A stretch of DNA of 31,136 nucleotides, from assembly GCA_018985235.1 (NCBI GenBank), contig JADGIG010000050.1, forward strand, positions 1-31,136, given 5' to 3'. Each line of letters opens with the position of its first letter. The stretch's first letter is position 1. This document shows, piece after piece, positions 10,601-18,470 of this stretch. The notes under the pieces were generated by a model. It worked only from the letters and a program-made list of their open reading frames with translations. It was not told where the DNA came from and searched no databases. The stretch is from Sanchytrium tribonematis. Its lineage: Eukaryota > Sanchytriomycota > Sanchytriomycetes > Sanchytriales > Sanchytriaceae. Both the position numbers and the translations under genes were made by a program.

Positions 10601-12169
10601 TTGTAAACCCGCTTTGCTATAAGCTTTAAATTCATCAACGCTACTATCACTAATGGTGGGCAGCTGGGGCACTTTAAAAAATTGTGTCAAATTGTAAACC
10701 GTGCTTGGCTGAAAAATAACAACTAAAGCGGACGTATGAATGGACAAATCACTTGGAGTTTGCCTGTTTGGATCATATTTGTATTTCATTTCCAAAAGTT
10801 GCTCATTGGTGTCTTGAAGATTTGCCACCTTACCAGCAATCATTTTCTCTCTATAAGGGGTTACCATCATTGGATACTTGTTATTTTCTGTAAAATTGTC
10901 TATAACACCCATATCCATAAGAGTCACTTTAGCATCAATAATGTGATTCGCGTAATCTAGATCAAAAATAAAATTTCGACAATTGACTTCAAATGCCTTG
11001 TTATCTTGAATTAATTTCATCTTGAAAGTGATGATGTTAAAAGTGGCCTTGATCTTTTTTGCAGATGGTGGTTCGGCCTGTCTGGGATTCTTTGCAGCTG
11101 CCTTGTCTTTAGTAATGTCTGTAACGAGTGGCTGTGCTCCACTTATCCAAGCCAACCAACCTTGTGGCTCGGGATGTTGTCTACGCTGTAATTCAATATC
11201 AGCTTTAACCATATCTCTTATCCACAATATGACATCAGTGTCCATGACAGTTTCTAACAACTTTAATTGCTCAGCATCAAAGGCCAAATTTTGAGCCTTA
11301 TTTGTCCACAACTTTGAATAAGCTCTCCAGCGATCTCTAAAAAGCTTCATATTGTTGAAGTCCCACTCTTTCCTTTTCTTGTTAATCTTATGTGTCACTG
11401 TGACAAGGTAGTAAGTCCACCACTTCCTCGCGTTTCCTTTTATAGGTACCATCGGCCTTTCTTGAACAAATGGTTGAGCCTGTTTTAAAAACATCATATG
11501 TAAATGTTCTGTTATTCTCATTAACTCTACGTAAAAGTCTCTGGGTAATTTAAGATTAATGTCAGGCAGAGAAATATCCAAAGAATAGTCTTTAGTAATT
11601 CCCATTGTACCACTAGCATGAACGGGTTCTAAAATCATAATCTCTTCGTCTTTATATTTCATTTTAATAGAAAGGCCTTCCAAAGCTAATAATTTTCTTT
11701 CGTCGCTCGAATTCACGATGGCTAGTCTACTCAATTCTATTATGATAATAGATTTGCCGCTTCTAAACTCAATATATATTTTGTTAATATCAATGTGAAT
11801 ATTGTTGACTACATTCATCATCATGCCACTCAAGTAACCAGGTTGCTGTGGTTTTTGCATCATTTCGTGAGTATTAAGCGTATCAATCTTTTTTTGCTTC
11901 AATTCTTCATTTGAAACTTTTTTGATTGTAAATTCGTCAGCGACGACCATCTGCAAATCTTCTAAAATGATCTTGATGGGATTGCCGATATGCGCTTCGA
12001 AATTTTTAACGGATCCATCTACCAGCCTCAAGGGAGATAAAACATTTGGCTTGAGCTGAATATTTTTTAGTTTGATTTCACCTTGCATAAGTCCAAAACT
12101 AAGATCATTAATACTTAAAAAATCACCCAAAATTCGCTGTATAAGAGAAGTAATTGTAGATTCCAACAT
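4646..12169 (-). CDS. VPS13: VPS13-family bridge-like lipid transfer protein
   Basis: A single 2507-codon ORF without introns. VPS13 proteins form a long hydrophobic groove that moves phospholipids in bulk at membrane contact sites. Seen here: an N-terminal chorein region (about 1-120, with LGDFLSIN and GEIKLKNIQLKP); the VPS13 extension with KGNARKWWTYYLV (about 245-260) and GWLAWISG (about 335); a long beta-rich middle; and the C-terminal ATG2-C-like amphipathic region (DGFGKGAKMLGKSVASG, then GLFKGIGQGLLGAISKP). A PH-like segment ends the protein. It is about 20% shorter than yeast Vps13 (roughly 3100 aa), so internal rod repeats may be fewer; the VAB/SHR-BD region is divergent. The ATG at 12169 aligns with the family start. 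The upstream element TTTTGACAC lies at 12187-12179. AATAAA (4647-4642 on this strand) overlaps the stop. Confidence 0.95.
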   Translation of the reverse strand: MLESTITSLIQRILGDFLSINDLSFGLMQGEIKLKNIQLKPNVLSPLRLVDGSVKNFEAHIGNPIKIILEDLQMVVADEFTIKKVSNEELKQKKIDTLNTHEMMQKPQQPGYLSGMMMNVVNNIHIDINKIYIEFRSGKSIIIIELSRLAIVNSSDERKLLALEGLSIKMKYKDEEIMILEPVHASGTMGITKDYSLDISLPDINLKLPRDFYVELMRITEHLHMMFLKQAQPFVQERPMVPIKGNARKWWTYYLVTVTHKINKKRKEWDFNNMKLFRDRWRAYSKLWTNKAQNLAFDAEQLKLLETVMDTDVILWIRDMVKADIELQRRQHPEPQGWLAWISGAQPLVTDITKDKAAAKNPRQAEPPSAKKIKATFNIITFKMKLIQDNKAFEVNCRNFIFDLDYANHIIDAKVTLMDMGVIDNFTENNKYPMMVTPYREKMIAGKVANLQDTNEQLLEMKYKYDPNRQTPSDLSIHTSALVVIFQPSTVYNLTQFFKVPQLPTISDSSVDEFKAYSKAGLQFAIETHRQLNIDFTLSAPCILIPNNDIFMAVNMGILQVNSKLTSFKDEDLNKQKEEELLGMIYDHYIFGLQGIQFGYHTDINKALNAAMNDDVKSCNILNPSTLKVDFQKAIINVDKAPEYKMNIDLDKIEVHMSPLKLKYLLMFEKLFEIENAKSPNIDVEEQKSKLPKFDINFKIQSFICHFDREEKILNIEKYSFVSLDEFEILIQNSNEIHIYPKMASLQLKLNDHVLACPFKPSGTILTGEIRYSLENNDFKSDLVCEGIHFDMTYLVLQDLFKYLKQYQIDSKKATGESKNALKGALNTTVKDVKLTFSEPDRIIETFFFKASGFKLDVKLDEVTKIQIDLDKFIMMFDEFYLMDNPNEGLLQCKLEVGKENIDINGHFNKSKIYVTPELMTSLSILMRFVDLFGDEKSASDSDSSDGEKTKYGLNFDFKSPSFVIPIDSSEFTLDFGLLSIANQEDELNKFFVKMNGAQTYNQKLTLFREELQATIDLSITPLMIAVELGPTKLMMNHDVYVNFMHLLDVLPAISEQLNNPHQKKETNDDEMKFKLGVKDLELQLLTENETCELFLEDLKMLLTMTKKMEILLTLDKLKGTHLDSVFIENKGKLLNLKYVSDEGTMIDVDMNEMTAYLDTVLYLNILDIFTLPTPTNSSQESVPEASKGDSALSGLLLNWHDFKLVLNEHMTLTFDQFTTDQNEKSFQLSALNIQCLIDDHQVFRDFNIILNLSDKYTISIPNILLDLNVSELLMIQNTVTHEYALYSEHTTESQGPATKTVLAVIVDKVHCTINDNVNGYQFPLFQIGSSCQLEATMTSYIKAQLNLSLDLAIFNPSIWSFEPFIESTEFNLTMDDNKIFLSNEKLLNINVSPNLVRGLFDIQKLLTTDVKTTNAPFMLYNQIGSPITVSSDLFSKYVLEVIDKSELLLNTYTESIYMQLNLKYKDNPIEIQNIIINKDKKHLIELVSHGVSKAYLIINIMTVNHHKQIYIQTPYYYTNKTSDPVDILLTKRTITIKPMETICIPLDHVEDRLKFKLNAPSLHVIYWKDYLQGQTRAIEFTNHQYLITHCQFDKFTVERCKYPIFKCILSAPITIYNELPFPIGIQLKINSKIHFYNCDKVTSVYDGLFHDPFSMKLSCETFGVSTDLILIDYVHTNASVHFNGQQAFRANLKINYNDEQGGVVEIRIKSNYQIVNQTDDALSISNSHDRLYLEAGQKSILSQNRVQLQLGKVISPYFTMNNGIHGELKLKNDKVHIYGIYMEDNILYITSRYIFFNHSDIQVNMVHDKDIFSIPAKGSSIYYQLTNDSPLFILYDQPFHANTINEYYIPYNDDLFLLKIKLINGQFQIHLSMIHEYPYQFQNHTDYNLEIICDRQKYSVKPKTNLDFTANDEKSMIISYKESSKQIDVNEFLNTSMMLDNQIFHISSLQEQHKHVISLGQENDQMIASPKTLKMDIHSPLYQFRVHFRSIGISFVQEYSELLYVIARGIQFDFDITHYLYNLSLMIKYLQVDNQLLDAVNPVMVYPSIQQQDVNLITIKAMVYKENIYFVKLLSLALQETSIDMEMDHLMMLIGYFNDLMKYAPESKPNETEQEPSMMYMELFQINPMLLHVSFEKGESGNVLNALSAFINVHDAEIKLNALIMEKIHGNFDVISNQLVEHYTQSGMSQLYKVVGSVDMLGNPIKLFTNISSGVLSIFYEPYLGIINENPEEIISGLAKGTEMFVKKTVFGFTDSFTKITTTLGKGLGSITLDQEYLKHRRITKNRNKPKHALDGFGKGAKMLGKSVASGISGIVDKPIEGAQQNGIEGLFKGIGQGLLGAISKPLVGLTDMATSIGEGIKSTTTDEDTIERIRYPRFIGKSEPIIPYAPDKSEAQYILRVCDNEKYYDDYYIIHYTTKNHLLMLILSDSHILLTGRKVFKTNWCEKIEDVGICYCNSNNVIIMSVGGRTNTVEFESAKKAEEIAKELQDKLDQVKTMKKSKLVY

Positions 12170-12374
12170 TTCTTTCTTGTGTCAAAATTCCTCCCTGTTT
12201 AAAAAACATTGCAGATATTTAAATTTAGCGAACATATGGTCAAATTCTACACCAGTTTGAAAAACACTTGTAAGAATTGGAAAAATATCAGCAATTTATT
12301 ACACAAACGATTAAATCTAATTGTACTTGGGACTAGAACTTAACTGCACTAAAGTTTTTAAAACATCCTCCAGA

Positions 12375-13583
12375 ATGCCAAAGGTTGCAATAATTGGCGC
12401 GGGACCTGCTGGATTGACTCTTTTAAATATATTACAGAAGAAGAACATTGAAGCTGTTTTATTTGAGCGAGAAAAGACACTGAACAAGAGAGGTGGAACA
12501 TTAGATATCCACTCAGATTCAGGTCAATTGGCTTTGAAAGCGGCTGGTCTTTATGAAGGTTTTAAATTGAAAAGTCGCTCAGAAGGACTAGAATTTAAAC
12601 AGCTTGATAGCAAAGGTAGACCAATTCAGGTGTTTGAGTTTGGACCACCAATTTTAAGTTTCTTTGGCATTCTATACTATTTTGCTTTGCAGCCAATGGC
12701 TTATGTCGCCAGAAATTTTATTAAAATCTTGCTTTGTACATTATCTACTGTTGGAGTGAATCCAAATTGGATTTCCGCGTTAATAATGCATGAAAGTCGA
12801 CCCGAAATTGATCGATCAGATTTACAAGAGTTGCTTTTGTCAAATCTTTCTAAAGTAGCCATTTATTGGGATAGTAAAGTGATATCCATTCGATCTGATC
12901 AAGATGGTCGCTATGTTGTGTTGGAAAATAGTTCAAAAGAAACACAAGAGAAGGGGCCATTTGATCTTATAGTTGGTGCTGATGGTACTTGGTCCAAGAC
13001 TCGACTCAACTTAACAAAGCAATTGCCAGAATACACTGGTGTAAGTTTTGTTCAATGTTTTTTGTATAACGTTGACTCAAAACATCCCAATATGTCGAAA
13101 ATTGTAGGCAATGGCAGCGCGTTTATTTTCGGAAGAAAAAAGTTCATAACTGCTCAAAGACTGACTTCTGGTGGGATAATTGTATATTTGGGCTTTCAAG
13201 AAGACGAATACTTTTTAAAAAATTCTAATATTCCCTTTAATGAATCTGCCATTGCAAAGTCATTCTTACTAAAATATTTCGAAGACTTTGCTCCATTTTT
13301 GGACTTAATTGATAGTTCAGATTCAGAGTTCGCTCCTCTGCCAATATATCACTTTCCTGTCAATTTTCAATGGGAGCATCAACCGGGTATCACGCTAATT
13401 GGCGATGCAGCTCATGTTATGTCTCCATTTGGCGGCGAAGGAGTCAATATGGCTTTAGTTGATGCTCTTGATCTTTCAAATTCTTTGGATGATGTGATGG
13501 CATTCGAAGACAAAATGTTTAAACGTGCACGAGTTGCAGCCAAAGATACTCTCGACAATTTAAATACAATATTAAATCGATAA
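12375..13583 (+). CDS. TetX-like FAD-dependent monooxygenase
   Basis: Group A flavoprotein hydroxylase, about 402 aa, predicted to hydroxylate a small aromatic or polyketide-like substrate with NAD(P)H; the substrate is unknown. Motifs: Rossmann GxGxxG (IGAGPAGL, about residues 7-14), GGTLDIHSDSGQ (about 39-50), IVGADGTWSK (the DG motif), and the FAD ribityl motif LIGDAAHVMSPFGGEG. The order and wording resemble the TetX/PHBH class. Residues of about 92-138 form an unusually hydrophobic insertion (ILSFFGILYYFALQP) that might be membrane-associated. The ATG at 12375 starts MPKVAIIGAG right at the Rossmann strand; upstream in-frame sequence opens only at TTG. It is divergent from VPS13 with a shared 205-bp promoter region. 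The stop is one base from the stop of the convergent gene. Confidence 0.88.
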   Translation: MPKVAIIGAGPAGLTLLNILQKKNIEAVLFEREKTLNKRGGTLDIHSDSGQLALKAAGLYEGFKLKSRSEGLEFKQLDSKGRPIQVFEFGPPILSFFGILYYFALQPMAYVARNFIKILLCTLSTVGVNPNWISALIMHESRPEIDRSDLQELLLSNLSKVAIYWDSKVISIRSDQDGRYVVLENSSKETQEKGPFDLIVGADGTWSKTRLNLTKQLPEYTGVSFVQCFLYNVDSKHPNMSKIVGNGSAFIFGRKKFITAQRLTSGGIIVYLGFQEDEYFLKNSNIPFNESAIAKSFLLKYFEDFAPFLDLIDSSDSEFAPLPIYHFPVNFQWEHQPGITLIGDAAHVMSPFGGEGVNMALVDALDLSNSLDDVMAFEDKMFKRARVAAKDTLDNLNTILNR

Positions 13584-13589
13584 TTTATT
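13584..13589 (-). terminator. Poly(A) signal overlapping stop, at tail-to-tail junction
   Basis: TTTATT on the + strand (AATAAA on -) overlaps the stop codon (13585-13587) of the minus gene and begins one base after the plus gene's stop. Any 3' UTR of either gene must run into the other's coding sequence. Confidence 0.6.
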
Positions 13590-15114
13590 CATAATTAACC
13601 CATATATTTTTGTCGACCATTTCATTCATTACCTGCCAATGGTCAAATTGCTGATCAAAAGAATGATCATTTAGGTCAGTGGAAATGTCAGTGAGAACCA
13701 CATCTGGTACTAAATCTAGCATGACTTTAAATTCATTCATTCTCTCCAAAAACATGGTCCGCATTTTGGAATTTAAAGCATCTTCTGTATTGTAACTACG
13801 GTATTCAATAGGGAAATTCGTGCAGTAAAGAACTATGTTTTGCACATACTCTATGTCTAATGTGCCATCTCTATATCCATCAATATATTTGAAATGTTGC
13901 GCTAATGTAGAATATAATAGTCTAAGTGGAGCATCCTTACCGGGAACCAAATGGCTCACCAAGTTGACTGTCAATATACCATTGTCCTTTAATTTTCTCT
14001 TTGTCAAGGCAAAGAATTCAGTACTAAATAAAAATGAAGGAGAACTGCCGCCAGTGAAAACATCGTGACACAAATAGTCGATCGAATTGTCCTTTAATGA
14101 TTCTAAAAACTCCCTACCACCCTTAGATATTGTCTCTACACCACTTAATCCAAAGTAATTTTTTGCAAAAGAAATGACCACTGGGTCAATATCCACTGCA
14201 TACACTTTATAATCCAGTTTTCCAAAACTGTTGGCGGTCACACCAATACCTACACCAATTGATACAACAATTTTGGTATCAATTCCAGGTCTATTTATCA
14301 ACCTACTGAATTCATGAAAATAAAAACTACCCCATATGCAGTCTCCATTTCTGTACTGTCCACCAATGAGCGAATGGCCTGCACGTAAAGTGGTCATATC
14401 ATATTTTGGGTGATATAACACCTGAATTGCTCCAGTGTTGCTATAAGTAGAAGCTCTCAATATTATTTCAGAAGTTAAAATCCGAGGTATCACAATAGCC
14501 AAACATGATGCAAGAATTGGAATCAAAATTAAAATTCCATTAAAAATATATCGAACAGAATCGTCGCTTGTTTTGATTTTTAACTGGGTTTTTTGCTTAG
14601 ATTTAATAACTTTTGTGGGCTTAGATAAATAGTCCCACCACAAGGGACTAAAGAAAATGGGTAGTAAATGGAGGTATATTGGATTGAGTTCCATGGTAAT
14701 TGATAAACCCAAAGTATAAAATGCGATGTATAGAAGCTTGTTTCTTACCATGAACGCACTCAATATATAATGTAATACGAATAAAACGAATTGAAGAATT
14801 AACATTCCAAATATTCCTCTTGGGTTGTCTTCAGGTTCAGTCATGTCCATAAGAAAATATCCTGTGAATTTTATGATTGGAAACATAAAAATGAAGAGAA
14901 GATATTTCTTCCACTTGCTGCCATTTGACTTTATTGCTAAGAATGGCAATATTAATAATCCATAAAATATTGGTTTGGGAACTTTGAATATAAAATGGCC
15001 AAACGATGAATGAAAATTCGACAAATTGCCGTACATTGGGTTTAAGTAAGTAGAAAAGAGTGATGGCAAAAGGCCATCGAGTAGTCCAAGACTTGATGAA
15101 ATGAGACGATGCAT
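13585..15114 (-). CDS. Membrane-bound spermidine-synthase-like (SpeE-type) protein
   Basis: 509 aa. The N-terminal half has about six hydrophobic segments (roughly 40-61, 69-89, 100-122, 126-143, 147-163, 190-210). The C-terminal half is a Rossmann methyltransferase/aminopropyltransferase fold: RAGHSLIGGQY (substrate-binding start), VVSIGVGIGVTANSFG (motif I), YAVDIDPVVISFAKNYFG (acidic residue binding the nucleoside) and DYLCHDVFTGG (post-motif). It is typical of polyamine-synthase-like proteins fused to a membrane module; whether it makes polyamines or methylates something else cannot be decided from sequence. The ATG at 15114 is the first in frame. The stop TAA is embedded in GAATAAATT. 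Confidence 0.82.
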   Translation of the reverse strand: MHRLISSSLGLLDGLLPSLFSTYLNPMYGNLSNFHSSFGHFIFKVPKPIFYGLLILPFLAIKSNGSKWKKYLLFIFMFPIIKFTGYFLMDMTEPEDNPRGIFGMLILQFVLFVLHYILSAFMVRNKLLYIAFYTLGLSITMELNPIYLHLLPIFFSPLWWDYLSKPTKVIKSKQKTQLKIKTSDDSVRYIFNGILILIPILASCLAIVIPRILTSEIILRASTYSNTGAIQVLYHPKYDMTTLRAGHSLIGGQYRNGDCIWGSFYFHEFSRLINRPGIDTKIVVSIGVGIGVTANSFGKLDYKVYAVDIDPVVISFAKNYFGLSGVETISKGGREFLESLKDNSIDYLCHDVFTGGSSPSFLFSTEFFALTKRKLKDNGILTVNLVSHLVPGKDAPLRLLYSTLAQHFKYIDGYRDGTLDIEYVQNIVLYCTNFPIEYRSYNTEDALNSKMRTMFLERMNEFKVMLDLVPDVVLTDISTDLNDHSFDQQFDHWQVMNEMVDKNIWVNYE

Positions 15115-15168
15115 GAAAAATTAATTTTATTTAATAAAATCAATCGCCAATCTCTGATGAGCTACCTC

Positions 15169-16668
15169 TTATTCTTGCGGATCTTCGACATTATTGACCC
15201 AAGGTAATAAGGTTTGAAGTAGACCCTGGAGTGGATTTACATCGCTTCTCAAATTTGTGTGTTGTCCAAATAATTGTTTCTGCTGATCTAGCTGCGTCTT
15301 CAAATATTGCCCATAGCGCCCAAGTACTGGTGGTAATGGATCATGCGGTTGAGCAGAGTTTCTCAATTCGTTTGGAATGTATTTGAACAAATCATAATCC
15401 ATAATTATGGAGTGCCTGTATGCACTTTGTGGAATAAGCAAGGGTTCGGGTTCTTTAACAACATTTAGGGTCTTGAAAGTATCTAAGTATCTATCATGTA
15501 TCTTTTTTAGCCAATTAGAATTTTTCTGATCCGTCCACAACTTAGAATGCAATTGACCACTTAATTCAGCCAATAAGTCACTAACCTCTAGTCCTGCCAA
15601 TTTTTTACCGATTGAAGGATATTTTTGAAATGCCTTTAACAAAACATCATCCGCTTTAGAATCTTCTTGTATAAAATAGGACAAAGCTACCGAATAGAGC
15701 AAATTAGGATAACTGTCCAAATTATCAAAATTTTGAGCAAAAGATTGTAGCCAGTCATATTGCTTTGCCATAATTGCCTGGAAATCTATGATTCCAATTG
15801 CGTATAAAGGATCACTTGAATCCAGTTTTGCAAGAAATTTAGTCAATTCGAAACTAGCATTCCAACATCCCTTTCTGTTAACATAATATATGTGTTTCAA
15901 TAATAGTATGAAAAATGTTCTGTTTTCCTCAATATTGTAGTCCAAAGTAAAATTATTATAATTTGCAAATCTTTGTAAAACGTAAAGCCCTCTTTGGACA
16001 AAATCACTCGCCATCTCTACATCAGATGCTTTGTATTGCTCACTGATAAGCAAAAGAGTGTTTAAATGGCCTGAATGTATTTGACTAAGTTGTGCAATAG
16101 ATTGTATATCAGTTGTTACAAAAAAATTTAGAAATTGAAATTCAACCTCGGAATATTGCTTTGAGTGACTGATTTGATAATGATTATTAACAATCTGACA
16201 TAAAAGACCACTAGACTGAACTCTGGCCCAAGCCGGTTTGTTTTGTACAAGGTTTGGTTTCGAAAACCGAGGTTGTGCATTTCCAAAATTACGATTCAAT
16301 TCCGCCTCAAAATTAAAGAGTTTTGCATTGATAGGGAAAAATTCTAAGATTTCTTCATCTGATGATGACTGATTGCTTTCAATATTTTCCCATTGTTGTT
16401 TATCTAATAATTCAGATAGTTGCTTTTCCGACAAGTCATCGATATGCTTTTTGCTAAAGGATTTAGATTGATTCTGGACAATTGGTTCAGGAACTTCAAT
16501 TTCCAGGGAAGATTCTGATTCTTCGCTTGACAAATCATCGTTGTTTAACATTGCAAACGCGTTTACTGTATTTTCTATACTTGAACTACTGTCATCACTT
16601 GAACTTGATATAATTGGCTCTGGATTGCGACTTAGTTTTAGTTGCTTTTTTACTTGACGGCCACTCAT
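15169..16668 (-). CDS. TCF25: TCF25/Rqc1 homologue (ribosome quality control)
   Basis: 499 aa. Rqc1/TCF25 is the component of the ribosome-associated quality control complex that works with Listerin on stalled 60S subunits. The N-terminal 75 residues are Ser/Asp/Glu-rich and disordered (runs such as SSSSDDSSSS) with a basic start (RQVKKQLKL). The helical TCF25 domain covers about 150-495: YSEVEFQFLNFF, LNTLLLISEQYKASDVEMA, NRTFFILLLKHI, KGCWNASFELTKFL and DPLYAIGIIDF are characteristic. The C-terminus NPLQGLLQTLLPWVN matches the family ending. It is shorter than the human and yeast proteins (about 680-720 aa). The next AATAAA is about 35-40 nt past the stop. Confidence 0.85.
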   Translation of the reverse strand: MSGRQVKKQLKLSRNPEPIISSSSDDSSSSIENTVNAFAMLNNDDLSSEESESSLEIEVPEPIVQNQSKSFSKKHIDDLSEKQLSELLDKQQWENIESNQSSSDEEILEFFPINAKLFNFEAELNRNFGNAQPRFSKPNLVQNKPAWARVQSSGLLCQIVNNHYQISHSKQYSEVEFQFLNFFVTTDIQSIAQLSQIHSGHLNTLLLISEQYKASDVEMASDFVQRGLYVLQRFANYNNFTLDYNIEENRTFFILLLKHIYYVNRKGCWNASFELTKFLAKLDSSDPLYAIGIIDFQAIMAKQYDWLQSFAQNFDNLDSYPNLLYSVALSYFIQEDSKADDVLLKAFQKYPSIGKKLAGLEVSDLLAELSGQLHSKLWTDQKNSNWLKKIHDRYLDTFKTLNVVKEPEPLLIPQSAYRHSIIMDYDLFKYIPNELRNSAQPHDPLPPVLGRYGQYLKTQLDQQKQLFGQHTNLRSDVNPLQGLLQTLLPWVNNVEDPQE

Positions 16669-17056
16669 GGAATTAGATTGTACGGAAAATATAACACGGA
16701 GAAAACTTGTTAGTTATAATCAATGGAAAAAGTTTATTAGTTGCTATCACTCTTTAGCTCTCTAATATCAGCAATAGTTACTTGAAGCAAAAAAATGGCA
16801 TCCATGGCAAATTAACGTGTCGTCGAATTTGTTTAAATTTTTTGTTTCAATTACTTAACATAAAATTACGCCGGCGGTTTGACAGCAGATAGCAGATTTT
16901 ATCGTAAAATTCTCGTTATTTTCTATTTGATTTGAAAGGGCAATTTGTGTTGCTTGATTTAATCCATCGGGATATTTTAGCACATTTGAACAAAGACAAT
17001 AAGCTTGAATTATTCGGTTCTAAAATTTAACAGATTAAATCAAGACAAAAATAAAT
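16669..17056. other. 388-bp intergenic region, TCF25 upstream sequence
   Basis: No gene found. It contains TTTGACAG at 16878-16885 and a short GC-rich patch (ACGCCGGCGG) at 16868-16877. No clear TATA box near the TCF25 start. Confidence 0.5.
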
Positions 17057-17521
17057 TTACTCTGCCAAGGCCATAAGCCTCTTTCGCAAACTTACAATTT
17101 CTGATTTTAGCCATGGTTGCTTTGAGCTTGGTCTACAGTATTCCAATTGCAAATTTTCACCAATTTTACCCTTGATAAGTCCAACTTGCATTGCTTCTAA
17201 TACCAGACTTTCGTCAAGATCTTTCATTGATAAATTCTCGTTATTTCTCATTTTTTCATTTAGGTTGAATGTTAGAGCTAGCAACTTGGTCTTTTGAGAA
17301 ATGATCTCCTTCTTCAGTGAGGACTCTACAATACTGTTCTCCAATATACCTTTAACAACATCATTGTAATGTGGAAATGTTACTACGTCAAAATCGTAAA
17401 ATTTTGGGTGCTCGATTAGATATCCACATACCTCTTTGGACATCATCTCATTATTAGCAATTATTTTGTCTGTTATATCAGAAATTTCTAAAGACGAAAG
17501 ATCTTTTACTGAAAACGTCAT
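17057..17521 (-). CDS. PCI-domain protein, COP9 signalosome subunit 7-like
   Basis: 154 aa, helical. MSKEVCGYLIEHPKFYDFDV (about 28-47) resembles the CSN7 region preceding the PCI winged helix, and LSMKDLDESLVLEAMQVGLIKGKIGENLQLEYCRP (described here in two parts, about 98-116 and 117-132) fits the winged-helix pattern in which a loop and GKI/GKL strand precede a short beta strand. CSN7 is a scaffold subunit of the COP9 deneddylase. The protein is much shorter than animal CSN7 (about 265-275 aa), lacking the C-terminal tail and part of the N-terminal helices. eIF3m or another small PCI protein is the main alternative. It begins 27 nt after the GH114-like gene's stop on the same strand. Confidence 0.55.
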   Translation of the reverse strand: MTFSVKDLSSLEISDITDKIIANNEMMSKEVCGYLIEHPKFYDFDVVTFPHYNDVVKGILENSIVESSLKKEIISQKTKLLALTFNLNEKMRNNENLSMKDLDESLVLEAMQVGLIKGKIGENLQLEYCRPSSKQPWLKSEIVSLRKRLMALAE

Positions 17522-17548
17522 CTCCTTAAATTGTTGAAAATTGTATAT

Positions 17549-18418
17549 TTATTTTTTGCAGTATTCTGCGCCAGGCCCAAAGTCAGATGGCTTGGTGATT
17601 GCATAAAAGTTGAGAGAGTTTGCCTTTTCACAGAAAGCATCTGTCTTCAAGGTTGTTTCCATATCAAAAACTGGTTTCGCCTTACTAATAACCTGAGAAT
17701 AGTTAACACAATTATTCGTCATAAAGCAATTGATGGCAACAGCATAATCAAACGAGTCGATAGCAGCTAACTGAAGCACCGCGTTGTACATTCCAATAAA
17801 TAGACCCTTTGAGTGAGCTTGATCTGCTAACCATTTGGAGTACGAAAATTGGTCATCTAAAGTAATATCTAATCCATTGTCTCTACTATAAACGTTCATG
17901 TCTAAAGGCTCAAATCCGTCACATCCAAAGTCTTCTGCCTTTTGTATAAATTGAGAGACATAGTTTTTAACCGCATCTTCCTTGACATTTAAGGCAAAAA
18001 CGTTGGATTGAATTTCATTTCCCATATATTTCTTGTCTAAAGCAGGCTGTCCCTGTCTCCAGACACCGACAGAATACTGACATAAGACTTTTTTGCCTTT
18101 GGATTGTAATTGTTTAATTAATTCGCCTGAAAACAATGGAATGCTATAAATGGATACGTCCTCGTCCATTTTTATATCACCAGTCTCCTGATGATAGTAG
18201 CTAGCACCAGTATCTGGTTTAAACCAGTCTTTACTATCGGATCCTGGTGATGAAGAGGGTTGACGGTTAATTAGCACAACACATAAAATAAATATAGTGA
18301 CTAAAACAGCGATAATCCCAATCTTTTTCTTGCTTTTATAAAAGACTGGTTTGTATCTTTGCTCCCTCATATCGTATTCATATCCATTGTAAGAACCTTT
18401 GACCGACTCAAATCGCAT
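17549..18418 (-). CDS. GH114-like (TM1410) type II membrane protein
   Basis: 289 aa: a cytosolic N-terminus with basic residues (FYKSKKK), one membrane segment (about 33-50), a Ser/Pro linker, and an extracytosolic GH114 barrel (about 64-289). Family features: GKKVLCQYSVGVWR (109-121), FGCDGFEP (164-171), FSYSKWLADQAHSKGL (191-206), DYAVAINCFMTNNC (224-237), and paired cysteines. GH114 enzymes are endo-alpha-1,4-galactosaminidases, such as Ega3 of Aspergillus. The acidic positions I remember from the family (PDN after GCDG-E, and NEQC) read PLD and AIN here, so catalytic loss is suspected but rests on memory of the motifs. ATG at 18418; an upstream in-frame GTG is discounted. Stop TAA overlaps AATAAA. 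Two CE4-like genes lie immediately upstream on the same strand. Confidence 0.75.
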   Translation of the reverse strand: MRFESVKGSYNGYEYDMREQRYKPVFYKSKKKIGIIAVLVTIFILCVVLINRQPSSSPGSDSKDWFKPDTGASYYHQETGDIKMDEDVSIYSIPLFSGELIKQLQSKGKKVLCQYSVGVWRQGQPALDKKYMGNEIQSNVFALNVKEDAVKNYVSQFIQKAEDFGCDGFEPLDMNVYSRDNGLDITLDDQFSYSKWLADQAHSKGLFIGMYNAVLQLAAIDSFDYAVAINCFMTNNCVNYSQVISKAKPVFDMETTLKTDAFCEKANSLNFYAITKPSDFGPGAEYCKK

Positions 18419-18470
18419 TTCAAGGGGTTCTCCATAAATGTTTTTGTGTTCAATCACAAGGTCTAAATCA

